DNA of 64,000 nt from Dolomedes plantarius (GCA_907164885.2 OU015494.1:3423223-3487222), one strand, 5' to 3'; positions 23,199-34,355 are shown, counted from the stretch's first letter. Program-made: numbers and translations. The notes: a model not told the origin generated them from the sequence alone.

Positions 23199-23275
23199 CT
23201 GACATAGTGGTAGAGAGCGCGTGTTCTGTTCGTTAGACCTGGGTTCGATCCTGGGACTTAAAACTTCTCTTTTTT
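23185..23275 (+). repeat. tRNA-like Pol III unit (SINE head or tRNA pseudogene)
   Basis: An A-box-like TAGTGGTAGAGAGCG and a perfect B-box GGTTCGATCC (23242-23251) are spaced as in a tRNA, and a T6 run follows near 23270, as a Pol III terminator would. The T stem has mismatches, acceptor ends do not pair and the base after the putative anticodon TCG is T, so it is not a functional tRNA gene. Confidence 0.6.
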
Positions 23276-24410
23276 AAATTCTGTAGTTTTGCTTCTTTTT
23301 ATTTAATTTTGCACTTTCCTTTCTTAAATTTTGTTTTTTAAATTATTTATCATTTCTTTCTTCTTACGAAAGATAATGCCTTTTCTTCTTCAAAAGATAA
23401 TGCCTAAATTTGAAACAAAAACAAACAAATAATTAACTGTCTTATTGTTCACTAGTACATTATTCATATGTTTTCTACGTTGGAGGTCTCAGCCCATTTG
23501 TCCTGATGGTCCTGATCGAACGGTGAGACGTGCTTGCGGTCTCTATGCGGGACTTTACGTTGAACTGAATTATGACTCTCTCTGGTTTTCGAGTGATGAT
23601 TGTTCTGTTTAAGGAAATGTTGTATCATAGTTGCTGTAAATATGCATTAATAAACGAGATATATTTATATATGTAAGGAAAGAGTAGTTTATGTGCCCAT
23701 GCATACCATAAACGAAACACTTAACCACAGAGTCACGACAAGGACATTAAAGGCATGCAAGAATATCTCTGTCCCGGCGTTAGCCACACGGAATTCAACT
23801 GATGCCTGGCCGCCACAACACAATCCCCCCAGACGCCGACCCAAAGGATCGGAGACTAGGTCACATAGACCCCTCGCGTCAATTAAATAGCTACTAAATT
23901 TCAAATTAAGATAAAATTAGCAATTTAATAATAAATAGTAATTTAAATTCCAGAATCCTGTGCCAGTTCCTGTGCTCCACTTGAACCTAGTCACTGCTTT
24001 ATTTCTTTAAACTTCAACAACAAAATTTTAACTACAATTTAGCTAACTATTCATATGTGTACATTTAACTTCACATAAGTATATACATGCATAAACGCAT
24101 CTGCCCTTACATAACAAAAAATAAGCATTTATATACTGACATAAAAGCAACTGCTTTTATAAAACATAATTTAAACAATTATAAACACATTTACATACAT
24201 AAATTAATATTTGTAAACCACGTATAGCAAACAAATTCACAATTCGCAATATTTATATTACTTACATTACTTTTACATATTCAGTTATTTAATATTTCAA
24301 CAATTTCAAACAAATTATTCTATTAAATTCAATCAATTTTCAAGTTAATTACTTTTAGAAGCCATATAATTCGATATTTAATAGCATACCATATTAATTC
24401 ATATATTGTT
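23276..24410. other. AT-rich DNA with an LTR-like or 3'-end fragment
   Basis: Sequence 23480-23680 has higher GC, ends in AATAAACGAG and includes a 67-bp block repeated at 30607-30677; it may be an LTR remnant. From 23900 to 24410 the sequence is very AT-rich and adjoins the 3' end of the minus-strand LINE, so it is probably its 3' UTR. The 65-codon frame at 23693-23890 is not recognisable. Confidence 0.4.
23605..23672 (+). repeat. 67-bp repeat, copy 1
   Basis: Nearly identical (two or three differences by eye) to 30607-30677. Both contain GGAAATGTTGTATCATAGTT, then an AATAARCGAGATATATTTATAT end. The AATAAA-like signal suggests the R/U5 part of an LTR or a 3' end. Confidence 0.75.
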
Positions 24411-27400
24411 TTAAAAACACAAAGATAAGAACAAAAAAAAAACCTCAACGGAAAAAAAAGGGATGTGGACATCTATCAGAACTCCCACTATATCTTTTAT
24501 TACTCTTTTACTATAATAGTCAATAAAGAGTTTGTGTTTACTCCAGCTTGTGTAATCTGGGGGAAATCTTTCTCTATAAGCCTGTAGATCGACACACTCA
24601 TAGATGCAATGCTCTACAGTCTGTTTCTCCCCACACCAACATTTATTATCTTTCTTAAGCATTCTGTGCTGGTCCATTCAATACTCATTCAATACGTCCA
24701 TTCAATACTCATTAAATCTTTCCATTTTCTTATTCTGCTTGTTCTTACTTCACAATTTTCACTATTCAATACTTCATCACCTATTTCACTCTCTACACCT
24801 TCATCATATATTTTAAACATTTTACAATTTATTCTTGCTTTCAGATGCAGTGGCATACAGCCTGATAGTACATTTAGCGCATCCGTAGACACGGTTCTAT
24901 AACATTTCGTTATAGCCAACATAAATGGTCTCTGTGTTTGTTTCAATTTTCTATCAATAACTACACCTTCGTTATACCAAATTTCCACAGCATACAGTAG
25001 TATTTTCCCAATTACAGTGAGGTAAATTTGTTTTATAATGCCGCCCCGTATTCCCCATGTCTTTTTAATAATTCTCGTTAATTTATAAAAGAACTTTAAT
25101 GATTTTTCCTTAACCATATCCAGATGCTGTAAATATTTCAACTTGCAATCAATTAATACCCCTAAATACTTTAATTCTTTATGATACTTATAATTTCACC
25201 CGCCAGCTTAATTGTTGGTTTGGTTTTGATAATACCTTTACTAGCAACTATTGTATAAGCACACTTATCAATACTGACATTCAATTAATTCCTATTTGCC
25301 CAATCGTAACATCTATTCAATACTTCTCTTGAAATTTCCTTAAACTTATAACTACCCTTACTATTAATCATTATCATTAGGTCATCAGCAAAGGCTTGCA
25401 TAAACCAATTATTACTGTAACTATCAATGTCTAGTAATTCGTTAATTATTATGAGCCACAATATAGGGTTCAGAGAAGATCCCTAAGGGACCCCTACGTT
25501 GTACTCATGCTCACCACTTCTCATAATAACTTTTCTATCTCTAATATAACTAATTATTAATTTATAAAACTTAGGTTCAATCTTTAATTTATTTAACTCC
25601 CTTATTACATTACTACTTCTCACAGTATTAAAAGCATTCTTAATGTCCAAAGAAATAAGACAAGTATGTTCATCCCTACTTTTATTTTCATAAATTATTT
25701 TCTTGATGTTATTGAACGCATGAAGAGTGCTCAGGTTCCTTCTGAACCCATATTGTGCTTTCGATAACAAATTGTTGGATTCCAAATGCGTAACCAGCCT
25801 ATTTGTAATTATTTTATCGAGTATCTTACCCAATACAGGTAGCAGACATATAGGCCTATACGAACTCTGAAGTAATGGATCTTTCTCCCTTTTTCTAAAA
25901 TAAATAACCTTAGCCTTCTTCCATTCCTTTGGAAAGTAACCGTCGTTCAAACATCTATTACATAAGCAGTACATCACTCTCTTATTAATATTATATGTTT
26001 CTTGAATAATACTTAGTGTAAATCCCTCATATCCAGGTGCTTTGCCTTTTGACATTTCACTCATAGTTAATTCAATTTCAGGATTAGTTATTTTAATAGA
26101 ATTTTCACTATCATCACTCACTTCCGTGTCCTCTTCCTCCTCTACAATCCTATTAAAATGATATTCTGTTATAACTCGTTCTATTTCTTCTTCATTATCC
26201 ACAATAACCCCCTTTAAATCCTGTACTCTTTCGATTACATTTTGTCTTTTATCAGAAATGATATTCGTTACTGCACCAAAAGTATCTTTCACAGTTAATT
26301 TATCTAAATATTCCTTGAAAGTACTTCTTTTCGCATTATTGATCAACGTCTTATACCTTGCACTCTCTTCTTTGAATTTAATCAGCCTATTCTTTCTATC
26401 TTGGGGGTCAGTCGTCTTTTGATACAATCTCCCAAGTGCTCTCACTTTACTTCTTTTTATTCTTAAGTCCTCATTCCACCAATAAGCGTTGGACTCAGTC
26501 TTCTTGTTTCTTTTCTTCCTATGTTTCTTACATAATTTCGTAATTTCCTCATTAAATTTCTCTATTACACCATCAATGCTCATTTCTTCCATTTCTTGCT
26601 CTAACGTTTCCATTACTTTTCTAAGTTCCATTCTAAAATTCCACCATCTCATATTCTTTATCTCCCATCTTGGATCATTATCTCTTCTTTTACTTACATC
26701 ATCCATTACTATATCAAATCATATAGTGTTGTGATCTGTCAGTACATACTCATCTACCACTCTCCACCCTCTTATGTACTCTTGCGTCATTCCAAAAGTA
26801 ATTGTCAAATCAGGCCAGCCTTGTCCTGCTGGACCATAATAAGTAGGTAAGCTTGTAGGGTCATTGTGTATAAAGCAATCTAATCTAATCACTAAATCTA
26901 TTATTGCAGCTCCCCGTACGTCAGTGGGCCTCCTTCCCCAAACCGTAGACTTTGCATTAAAATATCCTAATAAAACAATTTTCTTTCCTTTATTTCTCTT
27001 TAGAATATCTAGCAGCTGATCCCACTGTAGATCAACTCTCTCCATTTTCCCACCTGCGGGTGGTAAATAAATAGTTATAAATAAAATTTCTTTATCACCA
27101 TTTCCACACTTTATACTCACCAAATATTCCGTGTTAATCAAATTAACATACTTGATACTTCTTTTAATGATTAACGCCGCTTTAGGTTCATGACAAAAAT
27201 AGATACTCTGATAGTTACTCGGGAAACCTATGTTTCTCACCCCTTTTAAAATAGGGTTCGCTTGCAGAAATGATATCGAAATTTAAACTACTTGCAAATT
27301 CCTTTACTGCATTAATAGACTTATTAAAATTAAGATGTGTGTATTTACACACAACAGGATTGCCATAGTCAGAATTAAAAACAAAACTGTGTGAACCACC

Positions 27401-27448
27401 ATCAAAAGAATGTTGGATACAAGTTTGAGACAAAAAATTACTCTCCAT
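24411..27448 (-). pseudogene. LINE ORF2: endonuclease and reverse transcriptase
   Basis: ORF2 nicks target DNA and primes cDNA synthesis there. The N-terminal endonuclease (27448-26720) has SASEPYF, LFITIYLPPAGG, LLGYFNAKSTVWG and VLTDHNTI; in the usual GDFNA motif the catalytic Asp is Tyr, so this copy is nuclease-dead. RT spans 26706 to about 24900: YRPICLLPVLGKILDKI, QYGFRRNLST, LISLDIKNAFNTV, FADDLMIMI (catalytic, near 25385) and LKYLGVLIDCKL. The C-terminus holds a CCHC-type knuckle, CWCGEKQTVEHCIYEC (about 24595-24645). A stop just after YNVGVP (25483) and others between 25140 and 25480 break the frame. FADDL and the terminal knuckle fit R1/I-group elements. Confidence 0.9.
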
Positions 27449-27449
27449 A

Positions 27450-28650
27450 AAAAGTTTGATTCTTAATGCGCTCCACCTCAGCACAATACTTAGGGCACCT
27501 CATATCGGTGGGCATATGTTTATCGTCAATTTTCACTTTATTTACATTAAACCTCAAGCAGTTCACACAGCATGTATCTTTTACACATTCTTCCATTTCA
27601 TGTCCTTCAGTCCCACAGTTTTTACAAATTATATTTGTTTGTTTGCAATACTTATAACAGATTCGGGCCAGAACAGCCAGGACTTTTAACAGATCCGGAC
27701 CTTACATAGTCACGAAAATTATAACATTCCCACTCAAGTTTAAAACACTTTAAGTTCTTAATTCTTGGGTACGTCTCACCATTTATGCTTATTACCCAAT
27801 TCATCTCTCTTTCAGTTTTATACTTTGTTAGTACTCTGAATTCCGCTCCTTCCAATTCTTCATTATGTTCAGATAACTTTTCTATTAGCTTCTTATCCTC
27901 ATTCTCTTTGAACATTATATATCACAATATTTGGCTCTTTTTTTGGGGGGGGGGGGGGAGGGGGCTTCTCTATATTGCATTCACTTTTCAACACATCATT
28001 CTTCTCTACTTCTTCAATACTTTTGTCAATTTCTTCTTCTTTCTCAACCCCTATTAGAACTCCCCCTCTGTTAATTTTTTTTAATATTGTAACTCCAATC
28101 TTCAATTTACATGGTTCTACATACTTCCGTACTGTTTCTTTTGTATCTTCTGCCGATTTCTCTAACTTAGGGTATACAGCAATTACATGCTTTTCCTTAT
28201 CAGCGCTAGTTCTCGATCTTGATATCGACTTACCTCTCGATTTCTGTTTCACCGCATCAGCATAAGTAGTAACTGAACTCTTTTCTGAACCTCTTACTAA
28301 TCCTGTAAGATATTGCGAGTGTCCCTGCTGTTTTTTGAAAATTGACACAATTCTATTGATATGATCTGTAACTTCCTCCTTTAAATCTTTTTCCAATTTC
28401 TTAGAGTTAAGCAATTGTATTGCTCTCTTCTGACATTGAGTCACTGTTTGCAGAAATAATATCAAATATGTTCATTACTCATGAACATATTTCCGTATAC
28501 TATTTCCTGCTCTTTTTTCTCCCCTTCAACTTTCTTTTCATCTTCAACACTCACTGTGCTGTCTGTACTTCCTCTAGCAGAGCCCCTAGCACCTACGGCA
28601 TTCCTCGTGGTCCTTACCCTGCTTCTTACACCACCACTTTTTATATCCAT
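27450..28650 (-). pseudogene. LINE ORF1 (gag-like RNA-binding protein)
   Basis: ORF1 would coat the LINE RNA. The start is the ATG at 28650 (MDIKSGGVRSRVRTTRNAVG), a basic Arg/Ser/Gly-rich N-terminus. A stop and frameshift follow, then 28465-27899 covers an alpha-helical middle (LEKDLKEEVTDHINRIVSIF) and a Lys/Glu-rich linker running into a poly-proline stretch made by the G-tract at 27944-27963. A further shift leads to 27915-27652 (GAEFRVLTKYKTEREMNWVIS, RRM-like) and then cysteine knuckles (ICKNCGTEGHEMEECVKDTC, about 27590-27640). The poly-G tract is a likely site of the middle frameshift. Confidence 0.8.
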
Positions 28651-28664
28651 TTTTTAACTACTTA

Positions 28665-29888
28665 CACACTGAAGTGCCACTGAATTAGGGACAGCAAAGC
28701 CTATGCAAATTGTGTAGCACTGCGCATCATGTATGCGCAAGTCAGGGCGCTATGGTAACTGCATATATAGCGCGTACTGTGGTTGTTCTGAATTAGTTGT
28801 TGGAATTGCCAGTATGGGTAAACTGCCTGATTTTAGACGCCTTCGATCGTGGACAAATCGTAGGTGCGCCACGCATGGGCCATTCAATTTCCGAAATCGT
28901 CAGACAGCTAGGATTTTCAAGATCGACAGTGTCAAGAGTATACCAAGAATACATGGATGGTGGAAAAAAAAATAGCGATCGGGCAAACTGCAAAGGACAA
29001 TTAGCCTTGACAGTGCGTGGTGAGAGACGGCTCAGGCGTATTGTACGTAGCCAGCGAAGCCAAACATTAGCTCAAATTACCACCCAGTTTAATGACGGTG
29101 CCAGTCGTACAGTCAGTAAACGGACTGTGCAACGCTCGCTTCACCGTATGGGTTTCGGGAACGGTCGACCTACGAGAGTACCATTGCTCTATACTCGCCA
29201 TCGGGCTGCACGTCTTGTCTGGGCAAGAGAGCACAGAGACTGGGGTGTAGAGGACTGGAAACGAGTAGCATTGAGTGATGAGTCTCGATTCCGACTACTT
29301 AACGCCGACGGGAGGCTGAGAATATGGCGTCAGGCTCATGAAGCCATGGATCCTGCATGCCTGGCTGGAACTGTACAAGGGCATGGTGGCTCAATCATGG
29401 TCTGGGGTGTTTTTTTTGTGGTACAGTTTGGGATCTTTGGTGCGTGTACCAACCTCCCTCAATGCAATTCGGTACGTAGAGTTGCTGGGGGATCACCTCC
29501 ATCCGTTTATGTTGTTCTGTTATCCGCACGGTAATGGAGTTTTCCAGCAAGACAACTGTACCTCTCACAAGTCCCGGTTGGCTACTGGCTGGTTGGAAGA
29601 GCATTCCTCTGACTTCTCTGTCATGAATTGGCCTCCTAGAAGCTCAGACTTAAATCCTATTGAGCATCTTTGGGATGTTTTGGAACAAGGCGTGAAAGGC
29701 CATCACACAGCACCAAAGAACCTTACTGAATTATGGACAGCTTTAGCCAATATTTGGCAAGCCATTCCCGTGGAACGTTTCCAGAAACTTGTTGAATCTA
29801 TGCCTCGTCGTGTGGCAGCCGTTATCAAGGCCAGAGGAGGCCCAACTCGTTACTAGGTAGGTATCCCTAATTCAGTGGCACTTCAGTG
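28665..29888 (+). mobile_element. Tc1-type transposon, full length
   Basis: The ends are inverted repeats: CACTGAAGTGCCACTGAATT, extending to TAGGGA, with the outer base pairs next to TA at the right (29889-29890) and near TA at 28663-28664 on the left, where an extra CA lies. The transposase gene fills the interior. It sits exactly at the 5' end of the minus-strand LINE. Confidence 0.88.
28814..29856 (+). pseudogene. Tc1/IS630-family transposase, two frameshifts
   Basis: The family start MGKLPD is at 28814; one extra base soon after (T run near 28833) moves the rest into the frame open at 28797-29534. Landmarks: HTH region (RMGHSISEIVRQLGFSRSTV), second HTH (SKRTVQRSLHRMGF), LSDESRFRLLNADGRLRIW (first Asp), SIMVWGVF. 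A T8 run at about 29410 shifts the frame again; the second frame (29338-29856) holds VFQQDNCTSH (second Asp), SSDLNPIEHLWD (Glu) and KARGGPTRY at the end. By hand count 36 residues separate the second Asp and the Glu, wider than the DD34E of classical Tc1. Two frameshifts inactivate it. Confidence 0.9.
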
Positions 29889-29890
29889 TA

Positions 29891-30557
29891 TATATATATA
29901 TTCAAAATAAGCTGCCGTGTTGACAAGCAATCACAAACAAGCCCATATATCTATCACCATCGAATGGACATAAAAAAATTCTATGGATCAAAGTTATCGT
30001 CAATAAACGTTATTGTTCGCAATTAAATGTCTGTCTGACTGCTCAATTTGAGTATATAAACAAAATGACTAATAACACATCCTACCTTATCTTCATTGCT
30101 GCTTGGCTGGCGCAGTCATAAATGCCCCGAAGTGCTACAATTCTTCCCAGGCGAAACCGCCCATTCTGCCTCTATGTCAGCGGCTTACCGTCACCTGCTA
30201 AGCCTTTCACGTACTTTTTCTTCTAAGTCCTTATTTTCAGTAAAATATATATCCAAATTAAAGAAATTTTGCATCTGTGTATTCCTCAAAGCAAACACTG
30301 TCTAATAACAGACAAATAAATGCAATTCAAGCAAGAATAACATAGAAAATCAGCATATAAGCGGAGCGCCGAAAAACCCGCCATTCACTCATGGCCGCCA
30401 TCATCAGCTCAAAATTAAAGGCATAGCGCTATTTTGAAAAAAACATTCATCCTTCTCAAAACTCCATAGTAATCATATAGGGTTTCCATTACTTATTTCA
30501 CTGACAAATCGAATTGGTTTTTTTTGTTTCAAAATTTGGCATTATCTTTTGACAATG
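29891..30557. other. Spacer between two Tc1-type elements
   Basis: Begins with a short TA repeat, otherwise unremarkable. No gene, RNA or repeat end was recognised. The 69-codon frame at 30096-30305 has no family resemblance. Confidence 0.5.
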
Positions 30558-30606
30558 TACATTGCTGACCACTAAAATTGCAACACCATGAAGGAGGGAT
30601 GATTTT

Positions 30607-30677
30607 TCTGTTTGAGGAAATGTTGTATCATAGTTGCTGTAAATATGCATTAATAAGCGAGATATATTTATATATCA
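30607..30677 (+). repeat. 67-bp repeat, copy 2
   Basis: Partner of 23605-23672. It sits between the terminal repeat of the Tc1 element and its 5' UTR. Confidence 0.75.
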
Positions 30678-30869
30678 AACATAACAAACGTTAATTCGCA
30701 TGAAATGAAGAAGATGCTGGGATATGCAAATGATTAGCATTGAAGCGCAATCGAATGATGCAGAAGGGAGAAACTGCATATCAAACTCTGTATAAAAGGA
30801 AAGTTACGCAGCGGGTTTCTCATTCGAAAATCGCATTTCAATGTTGTTCGTTTGTGAGAAGATCGTGTT

Positions 30870-31870
30870 ATGTCTCGTATAAGAAGGAGAAATGGCTATC
30901 AGCATCTGTCAGAATTCGATAGCGGCAGGATTGTGACCTATCGAGAGAGCGGCTTATCGTTCCGCAATATTGCTACTCGGATTGGGCGGAATCTAATGAC
31001 TGTCATGCGAATATGGAATCGATAGGTTCAGGAAGGTCATACTGAACACCCTGCAGGATCTCAACCGCTTCCCGCCACTAACGCCCGAGAGGACAGACAT
31101 GTGGTCAGGTCGGCCTCGCAGAATCATGGAGCCACATCACGGACCTTGAGTCAGGAAATGGTCTTGTTTGCAGCACTACAAGTATCCGCTCAGACAGTGC
31201 GACGACGTCTGTAGCAGCACGGCGATCATTATTGCGGCTTCCCTTGACACTGCAGCATAGAGACATGTGGCAGCAGTGGTGCGCCCAACGGCAAAACTGG
31301 ATACAGGTGTAGCACCACGTCGTCTTTTCAGACAAGTACCGTTACTGCGTGCAGCATCATGATGGACGTATCAGTGTCTGGAGGCACCAAGGAGAACGCA
31401 CGTGGCCTGCTTGCATTCGATATCGTCATACGGGCCCTGCAACTGGTGTGATGGTATGGGCAGCCATTGGGTACACAACACGAACACTTCTTGTTCACAT
31501 CGTCGGTAATCTGAACAGCCAGCGTTACATTTCTCAGATCTTAAGTCTGGTGGCTATGCCCTATCTTCGAGGCATCTGAGACGTCATCTTTCAGAGAGGG
31601 TGCTCGACGTCATCTCACATAGAGGGTGTTCGACTGTTGCCCTGGCCAGCACGTTCTTCAGATCTCTCACCCATTGAAAACATCTGGTCATGGGTTGCTG
31701 AGAGACTGGGCCGCCACCGCTCTCCAGTGACTACGATTGATGAAGTGTGGCATAGACTTGAAGCAGCATGGAATGACTTGCCCGTATCTCTCATCCAAGC
31801 CTAGTTGGACTGGATGCCTAACGGGGTTGGAGCCGTTTTAGCTGCCAGAGGCAGCAGCTGTGTGTCCTAA
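30870..31870 (+). pseudogene. Tc1 transposase, decayed
   Basis: The start is the ATG at 30870 (MSRIRRRNGYQHLSEFDSGR). Then come RIVTYRESGLSFRNIATRIG (helix-turn-helix), SAQTVRRRL (second HTH), VVFSDKYRYCVQHHDGRISV (first Asp, with the usual SDES changed to SDKY), GPATGVMVWAAIGY and, after frame changes, remnants of the PIEN region near 31670 and a GVGAVLAARGSS-type end near 31840. The second Asp segment is deleted or scrambled around 31570-31620, where two near-identical AGAGRGTGYTCGACGT-like copies suggest a local duplication. At least three in-frame stops; inactive. Confidence 0.85.
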
Positions 31871-31996
31871 TTTCGGACCCTGTATACCCCCAAATTGCCT
31901 ACAAATTTAATCATGTTTTCTTCCTACTATACTGCATACGTACAATAAGTAAAATTTTGTTATTTGCTTTCCTTCCTGGCCAGCAGTGTATTTTTG

Positions 31997-33215
31997 TTTT
32001 TATCAATGCATCTCTTGCATAAGTGCTACAAACGGACAAGGATGACTCGGCAACTAATTTAACAATCCTTTTTACTGCTTGTGTGTGACATGGTAAATTA
32101 TTAAAGTCAATACGTCTACTCTCATGATTAGGTTCTTTTGCTTCCTTTATAAACTACTTTAGTTTGTCATTAGAAATATGCCTCTTCATAGGAGGTTCTG
32201 TTACTTTAACATTATTCCATTCAATCATATCAATAAAATCCTTTGCATCAAAGTTTATACATTGAATTCAAAATCTTCTGGTGCCTCCTTCATTTTCAGC
32301 CCTTGCTTTTAGAATTTGGCGTAATCCAAGCTCTCTTACATCATTGCGATTATCTGATATCATACAAAGAAGATTTCCAGGAGCTGCATGTATGCTTTTC
32401 TTTGAATGACTGGTATGGGTCAATTACATTTTTAAGAGTCTGATGGAGGTAACGTGAATAGCTTACAAGTTTCCACAAATGCTTCGATCCAGAGATACAA
32501 GATGGTTTCAGTTTTATGGTAAACCATGCAGGTGCATAAACTTTCAAAATGTACGCAGTCAGTATTCTGAGATTTTTTTGCAGGACATTCTGTTCCCACA
32601 TACAAGTGAAGTATTCGCTTTGCTAAGGTAAGGCATTGTGAATGATAAAGTTTTCCTGGTTTTTTTCATGGACAAATCAGAAGAGCACCTTCCAACAGAG
32701 ATTGCATTACACATTTCTAACAAATATTTTTGGTCTACACTTAAATCATCCTTAATTTATAGTAATGGAATGTTATTTTCAATACGTGACAATTCAATTA
32801 CTGGAAGTTCATAGCAGTTTTCTAGTTGTTTACTTATTTCTTCTCCAAATTCATTTGGACCTTCAGATTTTCCATCTGGAAAACAAAATAGGTGATGTAG
32901 GGGCATTTTATTTCAATGAAATAGACAAATCAACCACTGTAGGGCCTTTCTAAATTCTTTTTTTTCAATAAAGGAATCGCACCATTATTCAATACAGTGT
33001 TCACTGCAGTTCCATTACATCCAGTTACAGTAATATTTAAGTGTTGGTTGTTACCATTGAAAAATGCCATTATGCTGTCTTTTATACCTTTTCCAGTGCC
33101 AGATATCGGTGTTACATGTCCTAAAAACTTTGATCCAGGCTCTTCGACAAGTGATAAATGTACTTGAATAACAGTTTTTTTTTTTGTAAATACTTAATTA
33201 TTTTTATTTCTTGCA
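31997..33215 (-). pseudogene. Unclassified transposon-associated protein, decayed
   Basis: Read on the minus strand, pieces in changing frames give VIQVHLSLVEEPGSKFLG, then VTPISGTGKGIKDSIMAFF (about 33100), NLRILTAYILKVYAPAWF and GSKHLWKLVSYSRYLHQTLK (32350-32601), DAKDFIDMIEWNNVKVTEPP (about 32230) and NNLPCHTQAV followed by KRIVKLVAESS (about 32060). From memory this order of motifs belongs to a protein found in many copies in arthropod genomes and annotated as uncharacterised; I cannot name its transposon class. It carries many stops and is cut at 31990 by the Tc1 element. Its 5' end is lost near 33215. Confidence 0.6.
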
Positions 33216-33280
33216 AATGATCTTGTCTGTTCTTTCATCAAAAACAATACTTTATTTTCTGTAAATAGCTTTAGACTTTT

Positions 33281-33376
33281 TTGAACGAAGTTCTTTTACG
33301 CGGCTTACAGTAGAGTGAACTGGCAGAAATCGTCACGTAACGAAAAAGCGTTATGCCCCTTACAGGTGACCTTCCG
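33281..33376 (+). repeat. tRNA-related repeat, copy 1, 5' head
   Basis: About 80 bp starting GAACGAAGTTCTTTTACG and ending AAAAAGCGTTATGCCCC match 45054-45133. Copia-B is inserted directly after TTCCG at 33372-33376; the rest of this repeat resumes at 40802 after the duplicated TTCCG. Confidence 0.8.
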
Positions 33377-34340
33377 TGTTAGGGAAAATCCCGATTAGCT
33401 TTCCTCTTCTTCCCCTAACCTTCCAGCCACGTAGCAAGAGCGATGTATTTACATCATTTCCCACCTCCACAGCAATGTGTAAGCATCGTCAGACGCCAGT
33501 TGCGTCATGCCAGCTTAACGACGTCATTCATCCAACGATGACGCCATACCATCAGTTAAGAGTGACGTCAACGCACATCGCGTAAAAATTAGCATAATTA
33601 ACTTTGCTATTCTCCTGCCACGAGGGAGCGCGGCGGTCGACGCCGGTATAAATACCCAGCCCGATCACTTAGACGAAGTAGTATTCGACGTTGTAGTAGA
33701 CGGTAGTATTAGACGGTGCGGGTGAGTGATAGTTGCTGGGAACCGATGAGGAGATGATCTAGCACGACTCAGCGCAGCTCGTTTTGAAAGCCAGGCTCTA
33801 CAGAGGACCCGTATTAGGAGGCGGCGACCAACTTGCCAGCAGTGCACTGATGCTCTAGTCGTCTCGACCTTGCATGCCCGCAGGTAGCCACGGGATGGTT
33901 TTTGTGCCAGGAAGGCACTATCTACTTTAAGTGTTTTTTTTTTACCACGATGGTAAAACCTTGCCTCGACCAACTGTGAGTACTATTTTATTTTCTTCTA
34001 CACCTCGGCGAGAACACCCGAAAGCCAACGTTTTTGAATAACACTACGAGCTGTGTAGTGCGTCTGTAAACAAGACACTTTAATGTCGTTTTACTAAATA
34101 AATGTATTTTTTATTTTACCTAAACCTTCGTACGTCCTTTTAACATCTTGCATATCACACAACAAAGCTAGCTAGCGTTGCTCTGACTATATCTAAAGAT
34201 TAAGAGTCCAACCTTCCCTGCTAGCCAGTACGACTCTGCACTCTTAGCTATCAGGAAAGTTTGGGGCATTCCTGCCCCCAAATCCTAACTAATTTTTGGT
34301 TGGGAGAGCCGCCAGGTTCTAGCGGCTCAATTCCGTAACA
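33377..34340 (+). repeat. Copia-B 5' LTR
   Basis: Begins TGTTAGGG and ends CGTAACA. U3 holds a cluster of CRE-like sites and a TATA box (TATAAATA, 33647-33654) with a TCACTT initiator-like motif about 16 bases on; the polyadenylation signal AATAAA is at 34097-34102. Nearly identical to 39839-40801. Confidence 0.97.
33487..33670 (+). promoter_or_regulatory. Copia-B LTR promoter: CRE-like cluster and TATA box
   Basis: Five CGTCA/TGACG half-sites lie within 85 bp (33487, 33503, 33522, 33539 and the full palindrome TGACGTCA at 33563-33570), then TATAAATA at 33647-33654. TGACGTCA is the consensus for CREB/ATF-type bZIP factors. The copy in the 3' LTR is at 40025-40032. Regulation by bZIP factors is inferred. 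Confidence 0.6.
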
Positions 34341-34344
34341 TTTT

Positions 34345-34355
34345 GGTTATGGGCC
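34345..34355 (+). other. Copia-B primer-binding site (initiator tRNA-Met half-molecule type)
   Basis: GGTTATGGGCC, four bases after the LTR, is complementary to the anticodon-stem-loop region of metazoan initiator tRNA-Met rather than to a tRNA 3' end. Drosophila copia is known to prime from a 5' half of this tRNA. The site sits in a small GGGCC/GGCCC hairpin. The 34356-34636 leader has no gene. Confidence 0.85.

Larger units (their letters stand above)
24411..28660 (-). mobile_element. R1/I-group LINE, two ORFs, minus strand
   Basis: A non-LTR retrotransposon with ORF1 (28650 down to about 27450) and ORF2 (27448 down to 24411) carrying endonuclease, reverse transcriptase and a terminal CCHC knuckle. 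The 5' end directly abuts a Tc1-type element at 28665. Both ORFs are broken by frameshifts and stops. No target duplication could be identified. Confidence 0.88.
30560..31988 (+). mobile_element. Tc1-type transposon (second family)
   Basis: Starts CATTGCTGACCACTAAAATT after TA (30558-30559) and ends CCTGGCCAGCAGTG before TA (31989-31990); reverse-complemented, the right end CACTGCTGGCCAGG matches the left. A decayed transposase lies inside. The 67-bp block at 30607-30677, also found at 23605, lies just inside the left terminus and may be a foreign insertion or replacement. Confidence 0.88.

Noticed and set aside
23185..23275. Functional tRNA-Arg gene
   Set aside because: T-stem mismatches, no acceptor pairing and T after the putative anticodon.
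27785..28683. Plus-strand frames rich in Phe, Ser and Leu across the LINE ORF1 (possible membrane proteins)
   Set aside because: They are shadows of the minus-strand ORF1; the hydrophobic look comes from reading Lys/Glu/Arg codons backwards.
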